Origin: Deltaproteobacteria bacterium
GTDB lineage: Bacteria > Desulfobacterota > Desulfobulbia > Desulfobulbales > Desulfocapsaceae
Direction of reading: 5' to 3'
DNA: 36,361 nucleotides
NCBI GenBank assembly: GCA_024280265.1
Contig: JAJRQL010000114.1
Span: 1 to 36,361, forward strand
The notes under the pieces are model-generated. The model was given only the letters and a program-made list of their open reading frames with translations, ran no database searches and was not told the origin of the DNA. This document shows, in pieces, positions 18,430 through 28,057 of the stretch (position 1 is its first letter; every line of letters begins with the position of its first letter). A program made the translations under genes and the position numbers.

Positions 18430-18459
18430 GTGGAGCTGCTCTGTGTCAGGCAGCTCCAC
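18430..18459. terminator. Perfect 10-bp hairpin between convergent genes
   Basis: GTGGAGCTGC (18430-18439) and GCAGCTCCAC (18450-18459) form a GC-rich perfect stem with a 10-base loop, midway between the 3' ends of the nitroreductase (+) and cti (-) genes. It is probably a shared terminator, though no long T-run follows on either strand. Confidence 0.55.
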
Positions 18460-18486
18460 CACCAACTTTCCAGATAAGAGGTTCCG

Positions 18487-20853
18487 CTAAAAAGCCTCAT
18501 AGTAATAACGGTTCAGATCAAAGAGCCCGGACTGTACCGGCTGCTCCTCCTCGAAACGCGCCTGAAACCAATCATAATAACTCCAGAAATTCTTATTTGC
18601 CCTGTTTATTCCGTACTTAACGAAACGCTTGTTTACCTCTTCCTCACCCAATCTGCTAAGATTGGCCATGAGATCAAAAAATTCCGGAAGATCGTCCTGG
18701 CGAATATCTATAAAATAGTTTGGATAGGATCCCAGAAATCCCGGTACAAAATCCGCACTGTCTTTTGTTGTATCAAGGGTTGATTCCTCCCTGAACAGGA
18801 AGGCGACATTATCGTGCCACCTGTTGATTATCATGGATACCGCAACATCTGTACCATCATTCTTCCGGATACGGATGTAGACCACATTGGCATTAAAATC
18901 ATCAACAAAGTCAAAAAACTCAGTTCCCGGTTTTGACACAGCCCGAAACGCCTGCAGATAATCCTCCAGGGTTACGTACTGTTCCGGCAGTTGTGAAAAC
19001 TCCTTGCCAGCAGCCACATAGTTCACCTTATCAAAGCGAATACCTGTTTCCGGCAGGATATGATTGTTCACGATCTCTTCCATAAATTCCTGCTTAGGAT
19101 TATTTGTCTTATAGGTAATCCCGGCCGGTATCCCCGCGTCAAAGTACATCACCTTTTCAGGATCAACTCCCTTGTACCAGGATTCCATCATGGGCTTACG
19201 CTGCTCAACCGGCATAAAACCCAGAAAATAGCTTTCCCCCTCCTCACGCAGACCATCCATATAGAGCCGGATTGCCAGCTGATGACCAAGGGTGCCATAC
19301 ACATCAAATTCTGCAACCAGTGCATAGCAAATCCTCTCCAGATGAGGATAATCCAGAACCCACAGGGTACGAGACAAGTCACCCAGGACGCCCTTGTGTA
19401 CAGAGGCACTGTCAAAATGACGGTAAACCGTGAGAATCGGAGCATCAGAGGCCTTGTTTCCCTTCCAGATAGCGTCATAGGTCTGGCCGTTATAGTTTGA
19501 AGCCATATAAAATTCCTGTCGTGCCTTATAATAGCGTTCAAGGGCTCTGTCATATTTGTTGCCAATCAGACCAAAAACAGGAAATTTGCTGCCCTTTTCA
19601 ATGGGCATCATCAGGTTATCTTTCTGTAACTTCAAAAAACCGGGATTTAAGACACTGAGATCATAGTCCGGATCCTGAAACAGAACCCAGAAATGATCCT
19701 GAATAACATTGAGTGCCACCTGACCACGACACACCGGGCCACGGATAAATGTCATAAGAATGTAGTGCGAGTTATCAAGTAGGAACTGGTAATGTGAACG
19801 AGGCGGAATCTGCTCAAAAGAGGAAAATGGATTGGCACTAAGGACATGATCATATCCAACCAGGTGCGGTTTCTGTAACCACTCCGGCTCTATAAACAAC
19901 TCCTTGAAACGTGCAAGTTTTATATCATCAAGGCCAAAAACCATGTGGGTTTTATGAACAATGGTGGAATGGATTTTCCGCAATCGATAGTAGAATGCCT
20001 CCACTTCCGGGCCATCATAGGGTCGACCGTATCAATGAGTTTGATCGGCGTTCCTGGGGGAGTGGTTGAGCGCAACAGCTCATAATACTCATTGGTATCT
20101 GTTCCAAACTTTATATGGGCCAGAAACAGATGCTCATAGAGGTAGCGGGCGGTCATCGCATACTTGGGATCCGGATCCGGATAATTAAAAAAAGTCTCCC
20201 ACGTTACAATTTCTACTGCATCAGCAGGTTCAGGTGTCGTTATCTTCTCCTGTTCCACTGCTGTCGGCCCTTCAGCACCCTGTGCCAGCCACCCTGCAAT
20301 CAGCTTCAAATTCATCCTTTTCCAATGGTGGAAACCCAAAAGGCATACCCCGATTGGGATGCTTAAAGAGGTAACCATCAAGCTCAATGGAAGTCTCAGA
20401 ACAAGTCAGGTCATTGGCCTCTAAACGATACTCTCCGGTTACCGCTGGATTTTTCATTTTATGATCCAGAATCTGGAGCATAAGTGAATTATTCAGGCCA
20501 TCAGCGGCCTTACTCTCTGTAACTGTATGGAAATTCTTTTTCCGCCACTCTTCGATGCTATGAGCATCGACAAAAAGACGGGTGGGGCCCATGGTGGTCA
20601 TGCGTGTTGCGTTGTAAACCGGTCTCTTACTAGCTCCACGATCAACCCCCTCATAAGAACTCAGCTTCAACTGACAGGGAGAATTGTAGCAGGAATGACA
20701 AACAGCACAGCGCTTATCAAGGAGGGATTTTATTTCATTCTGATAATCAATGGGACGGCTAGGGATCCGAACGGCGATAGGTTCCGGTGATTTTCTGGCA
20801 CAACCGGCCACAACAGTAAGAAAAAGAATTGCAAACAGCGCTATGTTTTTCAT
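18487..20853 (-). pseudogene. cti: Fatty acid cis/trans isomerase (Cti), two frameshifts
   Basis: Cti converts cis- to trans-unsaturated fatty acids in membrane lipids and is a periplasmic heme c protein in Pseudomonas and Vibrio. The start at 20853 gives a lipoprotein-type signal MKNIALFAILFLTVVAGC. The heme motif CAVCH then sits in CAVCHSCYNSPCQLKLSSYEG, followed by TRLFVDAHSIEEWR, all family hallmarks. The frame breaks near 20307 (DEF to KLIAGWLAQGAEGP; one extra or two missing bases) and again near 20025 (IDTV to RPYDGPEVEAFYYRLRKIHSTIVHKTHM; one base missing). The last segment (18487 to about 20025) is intact and carries the C-terminal half. Repaired length would be about 788 residues, normal for the family. 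As written, no full product can be made. Confidence 0.88.
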
Positions 20854-21263
20854 GTGTACCCCGGAATAAAGAACAGTGAACAGAGTAGTCCAAAGAATGT
20901 TTTTGGGAATGATAGCATTGGTATCATATTTAAAATAGTAAAAATTATGGTTCTGGCCAGCAACATTCACCACACACTCAATCCGGGAAGGGTTGAGGGT
21001 GGATATTCCCTGAAAAAACCTCAAGTATCTACGGCACTCCCAGCAGATCACTCTATTTTTCAGGTTTTCCACCCATCATTTTCAGGATTTCCCTACTAAC
21101 CACAAAACCCCAGCACCTGTATACTAATGTGGTAGTAATAAGAGGTGAAATTCGTCACTACTTTACAATCATACAGAAAAAAGGATCCCTTCGTTGACAA
21201 CGCTATCTAAACACACGGCTCACTACCTCACAAGCATTCATCTCCTGCAAGAGAGCGGCTGTC
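20854..21263. other. 410-bp intergenic region between cti and the pilus operon
   Basis: It separates two divergent units and must hold both promoters. I see an inverted repeat ATGATA-N7-TATCAT (20909-20927) on the cti side, which could be an operator, and no convincing -35/-10 pair on the pilus side (TTGACA at 21194 has no -10 at proper spacing). No gene is visible. Confidence 0.55.
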
Positions 21264-21800
21264 ATGGATAATTCATTGACAAACCAGCCACGGGCCCAGA
21301 GAACGGAAACAGGTTTTTCACTGATTGAAACCGTGGTGGTCATCGCCATTGTTGGACTCTGCAGCGCCATAGCAATCCCTTTTTTCCTCAGCTGGCGCCA
21401 GAACTATCAACTGCAGGCAACCGTCAAGGAAGTTTACTCAAGTATCCAGAAGGCTCGAATGAAGGCAATTAAAAACAATGAGGACTGGGCTGTGAAAATT
21501 ACCGATACAGCAGGTCAGAAGAGTTGCGATTTCTACTCCGGTGACGGTGGTGACGGTACCTGGAACGATGGCAACGAGACCATGGCTTTTTCGGTTGATT
21601 TCACCAAACCCGGTGACATCATTTTTCAGGAGCCTGGTGGGGCAGCATCAACAGCCCTCATGGTACTCCGGGTAGACGGTACCTGCCTGCCAGGAAATAT
21701 CTATATCTCAAACGTCAACAACAGCCGCTTTTACCGCGTTCAGTTATCCCCGGCAGGTGGCATTACCATGCACATGTGGTCTGGCACAATCTGGCAATAA
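21264..21800 (+). CDS. GspH/FimT-family pseudopilin
   Basis: A 178-residue type IV pilin-like minor subunit. The prepilin motif is G|FSLIETVVVIAIVGL at about residue 17, with the Glu at mature position 5 required for assembly and a hydrophobic helix behind it. The charged leader (MDNSLTNQPRAQRTETG) would be removed by PilD. The globular part (NYQLQATVKEVYSSIQKARMKAIKNNEDWAVKI onwards) matches the GspH/FimT pattern. It is the first gene of a five-gene run with PilW, PilV, PilX and PilY1 homologues, which together form the tip/priming complex of type IV pili. Confidence 0.88.
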   Translation: MDNSLTNQPRAQRTETGFSLIETVVVIAIVGLCSAIAIPFFLSWRQNYQLQATVKEVYSSIQKARMKAIKNNEDWAVKITDTAGQKSCDFYSGDGGDGTWNDGNETMAFSVDFTKPGDIIFQEPGGAASTALMVLRVDGTCLPGNIYISNVNNSRFYRVQLSPAGGITMHMWSGTIWQ

Positions 21801-21814
21801 ACAGGAAATACGGT

Positions 21815-22639
21815 ATGAAAGAGAAAGCAAACTCGACTCACTCACCCTTATCCAGTCGCGGCTTCACCCTGATTGAACTCATGGTGGCCATGGTTCTCAC
21901 CACCATAATCGGTGCTATTCTGACCACCAGCTTTATCAGTCAGCAAAGGATCTACACAACCCAGGGTCAGGTCGTCGAGATGCAGCAGAACATTAGAGCT
22001 GCCATGGCTGTTCTTGCCCGCGAAATAATGCTTGCCGGTTACGACCCCGAAAACACCGGAGCGTTTGGAATAGTCAATATCAGTCAAAACAAACTGACTT
22101 TCACCATCGACAAAAACGGCAACGGAGTGCTCGATGCCGATGAAACCATCACCTATGACCTTTTCGATGCACCGGTAAATCCGGTAAACGAGCAGGACGG
22201 CATCCTTGACCTTGGACGGGACGATGGAGGCGGCTTTGACCTGGTAGCCGAGTCCATTAACTCCATGGCCTTTGCCTATGCATTCGACGATGATGGTGAC
22301 GGTGTTCTGGACACATTGAACGGTCAGACTGTATGGGCCATAGATTCCGACGGGGATGGCTCCCTGGATACAACCCTGGATACATCCAGCCCCGCAAATC
22401 CAGCGACCCCTGACGGACTGATCACACTGGATGACGTGGAAGGAGGTGTCAGTCTTGGCTACACCGTTCCCATTACATCCATCCGGGCTGTTAAAATATG
22501 GATTCTGGCACGAACAAAAATGACAAACATAAAAGTGGGCAGTGGTGAAACATATGTGGTTGGAGACAGACATATCAGCCCTGCCGAAAACAGCAGGCAC
22601 AGACTCCTTGCCACAACCATACTCTGCCGCAACACCTGA
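21815..22639 (+). CDS. pilW: Type IV pilus minor pilin PilW-like, with EF-hand-like loops
   Basis: The prepilin signature G|FTLIELMVAMVLTTIIGAIL occurs at about residues 16-35 after a short leader. The next segment (IYTTQGQVVEMQQNIRAAMAVLAREIMLAGYDP) is typical of PilW. Three acidic loops resemble calcium-binding EF-hand/dockerin loops: DKNGNGVLDADE (99-110), DDDGDGVLD (158-166) and DSDGDGSLD (178-186). The ATG at 21815 follows AGGAAATACGGT and is preferred to the upstream frame opening inside the previous gene. Length 274 residues. Calcium binding is inferred from loop pattern only. Confidence 0.86.
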   Translation: MKEKANSTHSPLSSRGFTLIELMVAMVLTTIIGAILTTSFISQQRIYTTQGQVVEMQQNIRAAMAVLAREIMLAGYDPENTGAFGIVNISQNKLTFTIDKNGNGVLDADETITYDLFDAPVNPVNEQDGILDLGRDDGGGFDLVAESINSMAFAYAFDDDGDGVLDTLNGQTVWAIDSDGDGSLDTTLDTSSPANPATPDGLITLDDVEGGVSLGYTVPITSIRAVKIWILARTKMTNIKVGSGETYVVGDRHISPAENSRHRLLATTILCRNT

Positions 22640-22643
22640 TATC

Positions 22644-23036
22644 ATGAAAACAGAAAATCCAACTATTAGTGGAAACAATGGCTTCAGCCTTATCGAAGTC
22701 CTGATCGCCATGGTTATCTTAACCATAAGTATCTTTGGCCTCTACAGCCTCCAGATCACCAACCTCCAGAGGAACAACAAGGGAAATGCCATCACCAGTA
22801 CTTCCACCTGGGGCACCGACCAGGTGGAGTATCTTCTGGCGCTGGATTACGGCCACCCCGACCTTGACAACGGCAGCCATGGCCCCTTTGACCGCGACCT
22901 CTATAATATCAGCTGGGAGGTATCAGAAAACTCTCCCCTTGATGGCAACAAGAGTATCACCATCTCTGTCACATCCAATATTCACGGCGGCAACCATAAT
23001 TATCAAGTGTCATGTATCAAGGGTCAAAACATATGA
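22644..23036 (+). CDS. pilV: Type IV pilus minor pilin PilV-like
   Basis: A 130-residue pilin-like protein with the cleavage motif G|FSLIEVLIAMVILTISIFGLYSLQ, the standard PilV start, then LQRNNKGNAITSTSTWGTDQVEYLLAL. The ATG at 22644 lies four bases after the pilW stop. It is expected to be processed by the prepilin peptidase and to join the minor-pilin tip complex with PilW, PilX and PilY1. The C-terminal part is rich in Ser/Thr/Asn strands. Confidence 0.87.
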   Translation: MKTENPTISGNNGFSLIEVLIAMVILTISIFGLYSLQITNLQRNNKGNAITSTSTWGTDQVEYLLALDYGHPDLDNGSHGPFDRDLYNISWEVSENSPLDGNKSITISVTSNIHGGNHNYQVSCIKGQNI

Positions 23037-23548
23037 GAAAAAAACAGTTGATTCCGATCAGTGAAAAAATCCAGCATAGCATCCATCGTTCGGAAGAAGG
23101 TTATGCACTCATTGTGTCTTTGATGTTTATGGTTCTCCTCACAATCCTTGGCCTTGGAGCAACCACCACAACCATCCATGAACTGCAGATAAGCAGCAAC
23201 GACAGTGCCCGCAAGAGTGCTTTTTATGCAGCAGAGGCCGGCCGGTCATACGTTGAGACAAACAGTGAACTTTATGGTTCCACCAACATTGCTACCGAAC
23301 CCGGACACGGCATAACCTTTCCTGATCCCAATGACGCCACGGTCTGGCTGCCCATTCCCGGCTCCCAAAGTGAGCAGCTCCAGGGAGAGGTTGTCTATGT
23401 TGATTCATCGGCAAGATACCTCCGGGGCTCCGGGAATGAAGTAGGAGAACTTAAGGCCCATGTTTACAAAATGACCTGTAATGGCAGAGATATCAATGCT
23501 GACTCAAAAAAGAGTGTGGAGGCGGGATTTTATCGTGTTGGCCTGTAA
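23033..23548 (+). CDS. pilX: Type IV pilus assembly protein PilX-like
   Basis: The 171-residue product has a hydrophobic N-terminal helix in the sequence EEGYALIVSLMFMVLLTILGLGATTT followed by ELQISSNDSARKSAFYAAEAGRSYVE, the PilX N-terminal family pattern, in which the usual Glu5 of pilins is not present. Its ATG overlaps the pilV stop (ATGA), implying coupling. PilX acts with PilV, PilW and PilY1 in pilus initiation or adhesion. Confidence 0.84.
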   Translation: MRKKQLIPISEKIQHSIHRSEEGYALIVSLMFMVLLTILGLGATTTTIHELQISSNDSARKSAFYAAEAGRSYVETNSELYGSTNIATEPGHGITFPDPNDATVWLPIPGSQSEQLQGEVVYVDSSARYLRGSGNEVGELKAHVYKMTCNGRDINADSKKSVEAGFYRVGL

Positions 23549-23569
23549 CCCCTTGTTAAGGATAAAACC

Positions 23570-26500
23570 ATGAAGTATTTCTCCCGAATCACTTTTCTTC
23601 TTCTGTTTATCACGGCATCTGCAGTTCCATCCCGGAGTGATGATACCTGTATTTTTCAACCCTCTGCAACAGAGGTCCTTCCCAATATAGTCCTCTATAT
23701 TGATAATAGCGTAGAGATGCTGCAGGCAGTGTGGCATAAAGATTTTGACAATACTGTGGACTGGACCCCTTCAGACACAAGTGTAGAAGCTATCGAGGAT
23801 GCAAGCAATGGAACCGGTTTTTTCAATGAACATGGCTATGGGTTCATCAGTTCCAATGGAAATGGAAGCGTCGCACTTGCACCCTACCTTGAAAGTGACG
23901 GAATCCTGGAACTTGATGAGAGCAGGAGTGTTGACGGCACCGACAATGGTGATGGTTATTATGATTGGACCTTTAATGGTCGTACCATCACTCTCCCTGC
24001 GGAAAGTCTTATTAAACCACTAGGTGTGGATAATCAATGTAACGAATGCGCTGAGATCAGGTATTCCACCAACTATCTCAACTGGCTCTTTTTTTCTACG
24101 GGAGATGATGGATACAACGTGGCAGATGGCGGCCTCTTTTACAACACAGACGAGGGTAAAGAAGGTATCAACCGCCTCTATCTCACCAAACAGGCCTTGG
24201 CCGAGGTTATTGAGGCCACCAGGAATAAAGCAAAATTTGCACTCTACTGGTTTGACAACAGTGCGGACGGAGTAAGCCAGAACAAGCCCCTTGGACTGGC
24301 AGCCGACTGTGTTATGACCGGAGAAGATGAGACCTGTACTTTAACCCCCGATTATCTTAACAGCATCAACGGAATGCAGGCTTATAACTACACTCCACTG
24401 GCTGAAGGACTTGCAGAGATTGGCGGCTATTTCGACAGAGAAGCTTCTGGCATATATGGCTGCGAGAAAAATTTTATCATCCTCCTCTCCCCCGGCATCT
24501 CCTCACAGGACTTTGGTGGCAGTGGTAACACTAATGACCTCACACTTACAGCGGCAGATAATGAACCTGACTCCCTCAACGATTTTGATAATGATGGCGA
24601 TTTATTCGCTTTTGATGACCCGGGCATTGGTGCAGACGGTATTATCGAAGATCTTAGTAATAATGGTATAGATGATGACAATGATGGTAACATCGACGAA
24701 GAAGATGAACGAATCACTTACGATATCCCCATTGGTTACAATGGCTCAACCTACCTCGATGACGTCGCATACTATCTCTACAACCATGATATCGTATCCT
24801 GGGTTGATGGCTATCAGAATGTCATGACCTACACCGTTGGTTTTATGGGAGACCATGCCAGCGATCTGTTCCTGATTAATACTTCAAACAATGGAAATGG
24901 TTTCACTAATCTCTACGACACCAGTAATCCGGACTATGGTAGTTATTTCTGGAAGGCTGATAATCCTGACCAGCTTGTCGATTCTCTGATGAGTGCCATC
25001 AACTCAATTTTAGAACGCACCACTGTCTTTGCTGCTCCGGTTGTCCCGGTCACAAGGACCACAAGTGGAAATAAAATCTACATGTCATTCTTTACTCCAC
25101 GCCCGGGAAATTTCTGGGAAGGAAACGTGGTTAAATTCGGTTTGGATGAATCAAACAATATTGTTGATCCGGATGGCAATGTTGTCACCGAAATCAATGG
25201 TGCTTTAAAAGAAGATGCCGTGCCTTTCTGGGCTACCATTGACTGGGCCAGGGACTCCAGCACTTCAAATCCTGCCCCCAACGGTATCCTCTACAGCGAA
25301 CGACCAATCTATACCTACCTGGGTACTGATACCAGTCTTATTTCCGCTGCTAACACCTTTACCGCTGACAACATAACTGCTGATCTCCTTGGCCTGCCAG
25401 TTGACTACACTGCGGAACAGGTCATTGATTATATTCGTGGCGCAGATATCCTTGATGAAGATGATGATGGAATTCTTGCCGAAAACAGAGCCGTAATCAC
25501 CGGCGATGTCCTCCACAGTGAACCGGCGGTTTACGAATTTATCCATACCGAGGGTTCCCTGTCCCTCACAGCTATTAGCGGTAGTTTTACCACCGATGAA
25601 CTTGTAATTGGCAGCAAAGGTGGAAGAGCTTATGTAGAGACAGCCACCGGAACGACCCTCTTCTACGAACAATTGCTCAGTCCATTCAGCAGGGGGGAAA
25701 TAATTTCCGGTACAGAGTCCGGTGCCACCGCAACCCTTGAGACACTGAGTGATCCCACAATGATCTTCTTTGGGGCAAACGACGGAATGCTCCACGCTGT
25801 TCAGGACTCCGACGGTTCCGCTTCCTGGAGCTTTATCCCGCCAAACCAGCTCAGCCGCTTAAAAGATATCCTTGAGGGAGATGAACACGCCTACTTTGTG
25901 GATGGAAGTCCAAGAATATACCTGATTGATGATGATGGTGATGGCTTTATCGATGCCGACGGAGATGATAATAACGACGGAATGCCGGATTCAGATCCAG
26001 ACCGGGTAATTCTTGTCTGTGGTGAACGAAAGGGGAGCAGCAGTTATTTTGCCCTTGATATCACCTCTCCCCACAACCCGGTTTACCTCTGGCGAATCAG
26101 CCCCACAAACGATACTCCGTTTGCTGAGCCAATCATCTATTCCAATCTTGGAGAAAGCTGGGCAGAGCCCCGCTTGGGGAAGGTAAAGCGGAATGACACT
26201 GACACCGAAGGTGTTGATGCCATGATTATCGGAGGTGGATTCAGTAGCGTCAACAGTGCCGGAACCAGCCTCTATATCATGGAAGTACTCACTGCAAATC
26301 AGCTGCGAGAGTTTTCTCTTGGTCTCAATTATTCTTTTGCCAGTGCAGTAAATGCTCTAGATATCAACGACAACGGATTCATTGATAAGTTCTATATTGG
26401 AGACCTGGGTGGAAATATGTACAGAGTTGGATATTTTACTAACCCCGACCTGACCCCACTTACCTTCCCCAATGCTGATGAAAACATCAGTCGCTGGAAA

Positions 26501-27175
26501 GCGGAGCCCATTTTCACTGCCAATGACAGTATCAATACCACAGACCGTAAATTTTACTATCCGCCCAGTGTGGTCCTGGAAATCGGCTATGATCTTATAT
26601 TTATGGGAACCGGTGATCGGGAAGACCCCTGTGACCCAACCACCAGCGATGGAGTCTTTGTTGTAAAAGACACCCATGAGTCGTTGGGATACCTCACCGT
26701 CGCCGACCTTATCAATATCACCGATCCCGATGATCCGAATTACAGTGTTCCTGTTCTGAGTGGAAATGATCTTGGCTGGTATTACCTGCTTGCTGATGGT
26801 GAAAAAGTACTTTCCAAGGGAATTGTGTTTTCGGGAGTCTATTATTTTACCACCTTCACTCCCAATGACGACCCCTGTCTCCCCGGAGGTATCGCAAAAC
26901 TTTATGCAATGGACTACGACACCGGACTTGCCAATGAGGCATTTTTTGATAACCTTGGGATTGATGGGCCTGGTGTAATCATTGGCGGTGGCATACCTTC
27001 ACGTCCTGTTCTGGTCATCAACGATAATCCCGATGATACCAAGCTCTTTATTTCAGTTGGCTCCACCAATGACGATTCGACAAGTGCTTCTCAGGGTGCA
27101 GGAATAATCAGTACTGACCCGGGAGAAAACAGCACCTTCTCATACATCTGGTGGCGCGACTGGGTGATTCCGTAA
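23570..27175 (+). CDS. pilY1: PilY1-like pilus tip adhesin
   Basis: A 1201-residue exported protein. A signal peptide (about residues 1-23) is followed by a von Willebrand A-like region starting LPNIVLYIDNSVEM, with a degenerate MIDAS (DNSVE, not DxSxS). Acidic loops such as IDDDNDGNIDEEDE (about 367-380) recall calcium sites. The second half is the PilY1 beta-propeller: FFGANDGMLHAVQD, a very acidic insertion DDDGDGFIDADGDDNNDGM (near 786), VLVCGERKGSSSYFALDIT, and DINDNGFIDKFYIGDLGGN (near 930), the equivalent of the calcium loop needed for twitching in Pseudomonas PilY1. It closes the minor-pilin operon and should sit at the pilus tip or outer membrane. Aromatic- and Asp-rich composition is like other PilY1 proteins. 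Confidence 0.9.
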   Translation: MKYFSRITFLLLFITASAVPSRSDDTCIFQPSATEVLPNIVLYIDNSVEMLQAVWHKDFDNTVDWTPSDTSVEAIEDASNGTGFFNEHGYGFISSNGNGSVALAPYLESDGILELDESRSVDGTDNGDGYYDWTFNGRTITLPAESLIKPLGVDNQCNECAEIRYSTNYLNWLFFSTGDDGYNVADGGLFYNTDEGKEGINRLYLTKQALAEVIEATRNKAKFALYWFDNSADGVSQNKPLGLAADCVMTGEDETCTLTPDYLNSINGMQAYNYTPLAEGLAEIGGYFDREASGIYGCEKNFIILLSPGISSQDFGGSGNTNDLTLTAADNEPDSLNDFDNDGDLFAFDDPGIGADGIIEDLSNNGIDDDNDGNIDEEDERITYDIPIGYNGSTYLDDVAYYLYNHDIVSWVDGYQNVMTYTVGFMGDHASDLFLINTSNNGNGFTNLYDTSNPDYGSYFWKADNPDQLVDSLMSAINSILERTTVFAAPVVPVTRTTSGNKIYMSFFTPRPGNFWEGNVVKFGLDESNNIVDPDGNVVTEINGALKEDAVPFWATIDWARDSSTSNPAPNGILYSERPIYTYLGTDTSLISAANTFTADNITADLLGLPVDYTAEQVIDYIRGADILDEDDDGILAENRAVITGDVLHSEPAVYEFIHTEGSLSLTAISGSFTTDELVIGSKGGRAYVETATGTTLFYEQLLSPFSRGEIISGTESGATATLETLSDPTMIFFGANDGMLHAVQDSDGSASWSFIPPNQLSRLKDILEGDEHAYFVDGSPRIYLIDDDGDGFIDADGDDNNDGMPDSDPDRVILVCGERKGSSSYFALDITSPHNPVYLWRISPTNDTPFAEPIIYSNLGESWAEPRLGKVKRNDTDTEGVDAMIIGGGFSSVNSAGTSLYIMEVLTANQLREFSLGLNYSFASAVNALDINDNGFIDKFYIGDLGGNMYRVGYFTNPDLTPLTFPNADENISRWKAEPIFTANDSINTTDRKFYYPPSVVLEIGYDLIFMGTGDREDPCDPTTSDGVFVVKDTHESLGYLTVADLINITDPDDPNYSVPVLSGNDLGWYYLLADGEKVLSKGIVFSGVYYFTTFTPNDDPCLPGGIAKLYAMDYDTGLANEAFFDNLGIDGPGVIIGGGIPSRPVLVINDNPDDTKLFISVGSTNDDSTSASQGAGIISTDPGENSTFSYIWWRDWVIP

Positions 27176-27194
27176 CGCAGGGAAAGAGAGAAGA

Positions 27195-27842
27195 CTAGAG
27201 GGTCGTAAGACCCTCTCGGATTGCGATTTTGGTCAAATCTGCAACGGAACCGGCACCAAGTTTTTCCTGCAGATTACGCCTGCGGCTCTCAATGGTTTTA
27301 ACACTGACAAAGAGTTTATCTGCAATCTCCCTGGTTGAAAAACCCTCAGCTATAAGCTGAAGAGCTTCTCTTTCCTTCAGGGTCAGGCTCTCAAAACCGC
27401 CCTGCTGCTCAGATTCGCCAAGCTGTTGGATGTACTCCTCTACCACAGTTCCCGTCACTCTGGGACTAAGATAGACTTGGTCACGATGCACTGCCCGTAC
27501 TGCCTGAACCAACTCCTGATAAGCACATTCCTTGAGTAAAAAACCACGGGCTCCCGCCTTGAGCATTCCATTAACGAAACGTTTATCCGCATACATGGAC
27601 AACCCCAGAACCTTACAGTCAGGAGCATCACGGCTCAACTGTGATGTAGCATCTATGCCGTTCATTTCAGGCATACTGACATCCATGACCATTACGATCG
27701 ACTTCATTTTACTGGCAAGACGCAGCGCCTCGCGACCGTTGGCAGCCAGTCCCACCACGGATATATCATCCTCTTTATTCAAGAGGGCGCAGATACCTTC
27801 CCGGATCATCTTGTGGTCATCAACCAGAACAACCTCAATCAT
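27195..27842 (-). CDS. NarL/FixJ-family response regulator
   Basis: A 215-residue two-component regulator. The receiver domain has the acidic pair DDH at 8-10 and phospho-acceptor Asp54 in VMDVSMPEMNG. The C-terminal LuxR-type helix-turn-helix spans about residues 150-205 (LTLKEREALQLIAEGFSTREIADKLFVSVKTIESRRRNLQEKL). It should be phosphorylated by the adjacent kinase, whose gene lies 215 bp upstream on the same strand. GGGGGAA precedes the ATG. Target genes are unknown; the neighbouring pilus operon is one candidate by position only. Confidence 0.92.
   Translation of the reverse strand: MIEVVLVDDHKMIREGICALLNKEDDISVVGLAANGREALRLASKMKSIVMVMDVSMPEMNGIDATSQLSRDAPDCKVLGLSMYADKRFVNGMLKAGARGFLLKECAYQELVQAVRAVHRDQVYLSPRVTGTVVEEYIQQLGESEQQGGFESLTLKEREALQLIAEGFSTREIADKLFVSVKTIESRRRNLQEKLGAGSVADLTKIAIREGLTTL
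27197..27216 (-). terminator. Hairpin overlapping the response-regulator stop codon
   Basis: AGAGGGTC-GTAA-GACCCTCT is a perfect 8-bp stem with a tetraloop formed by the last codons of the regulator gene. On the minus strand it is followed by a pyrimidine-rich tract (CTTCTCTCTTTCCC). It also lies just past the pilY1 stop and could serve both convergent units. Confidence 0.6.
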
Positions 27843-28006
27843 TACATATTTCCCCCAATGAATTAGTAACTTACTCCATCAAAACTGTAATAAAAAAACA
27901 GGTACGCAAAATACGAGACTCCGAGAAACCGTGAGAGCTTTTTGAAATCAGAATGTTAGAGGTACCACCAGGGAACTTACACCCCTCAAGGGGATACAGA
28001 AAAGAG

Positions 28007-28045
28007 TCCAGTGACTCTAAAAAGTTTTTCGACTTGTCAGGTCAG
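28007..28045 (+). repeat. 39-bp dispersed intergenic repeat, copy 2
   Basis: It matches the reverse complement of 11444-11482 with three mismatches in 39. It sits between the sensor kinase and its regulator, 12 bases beyond the kinase stop codon. Confidence 0.8.
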
Positions 28046-28057
28046 TCAAATTCAATA

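Noticed and set aside
23570-27175. Genuine repeat-protein or dockerin system in the acidic stretch
   Set aside because: The DxDGDG loops lie within a standard PilY1 architecture and no cohesin or scaffoldin partner is present.
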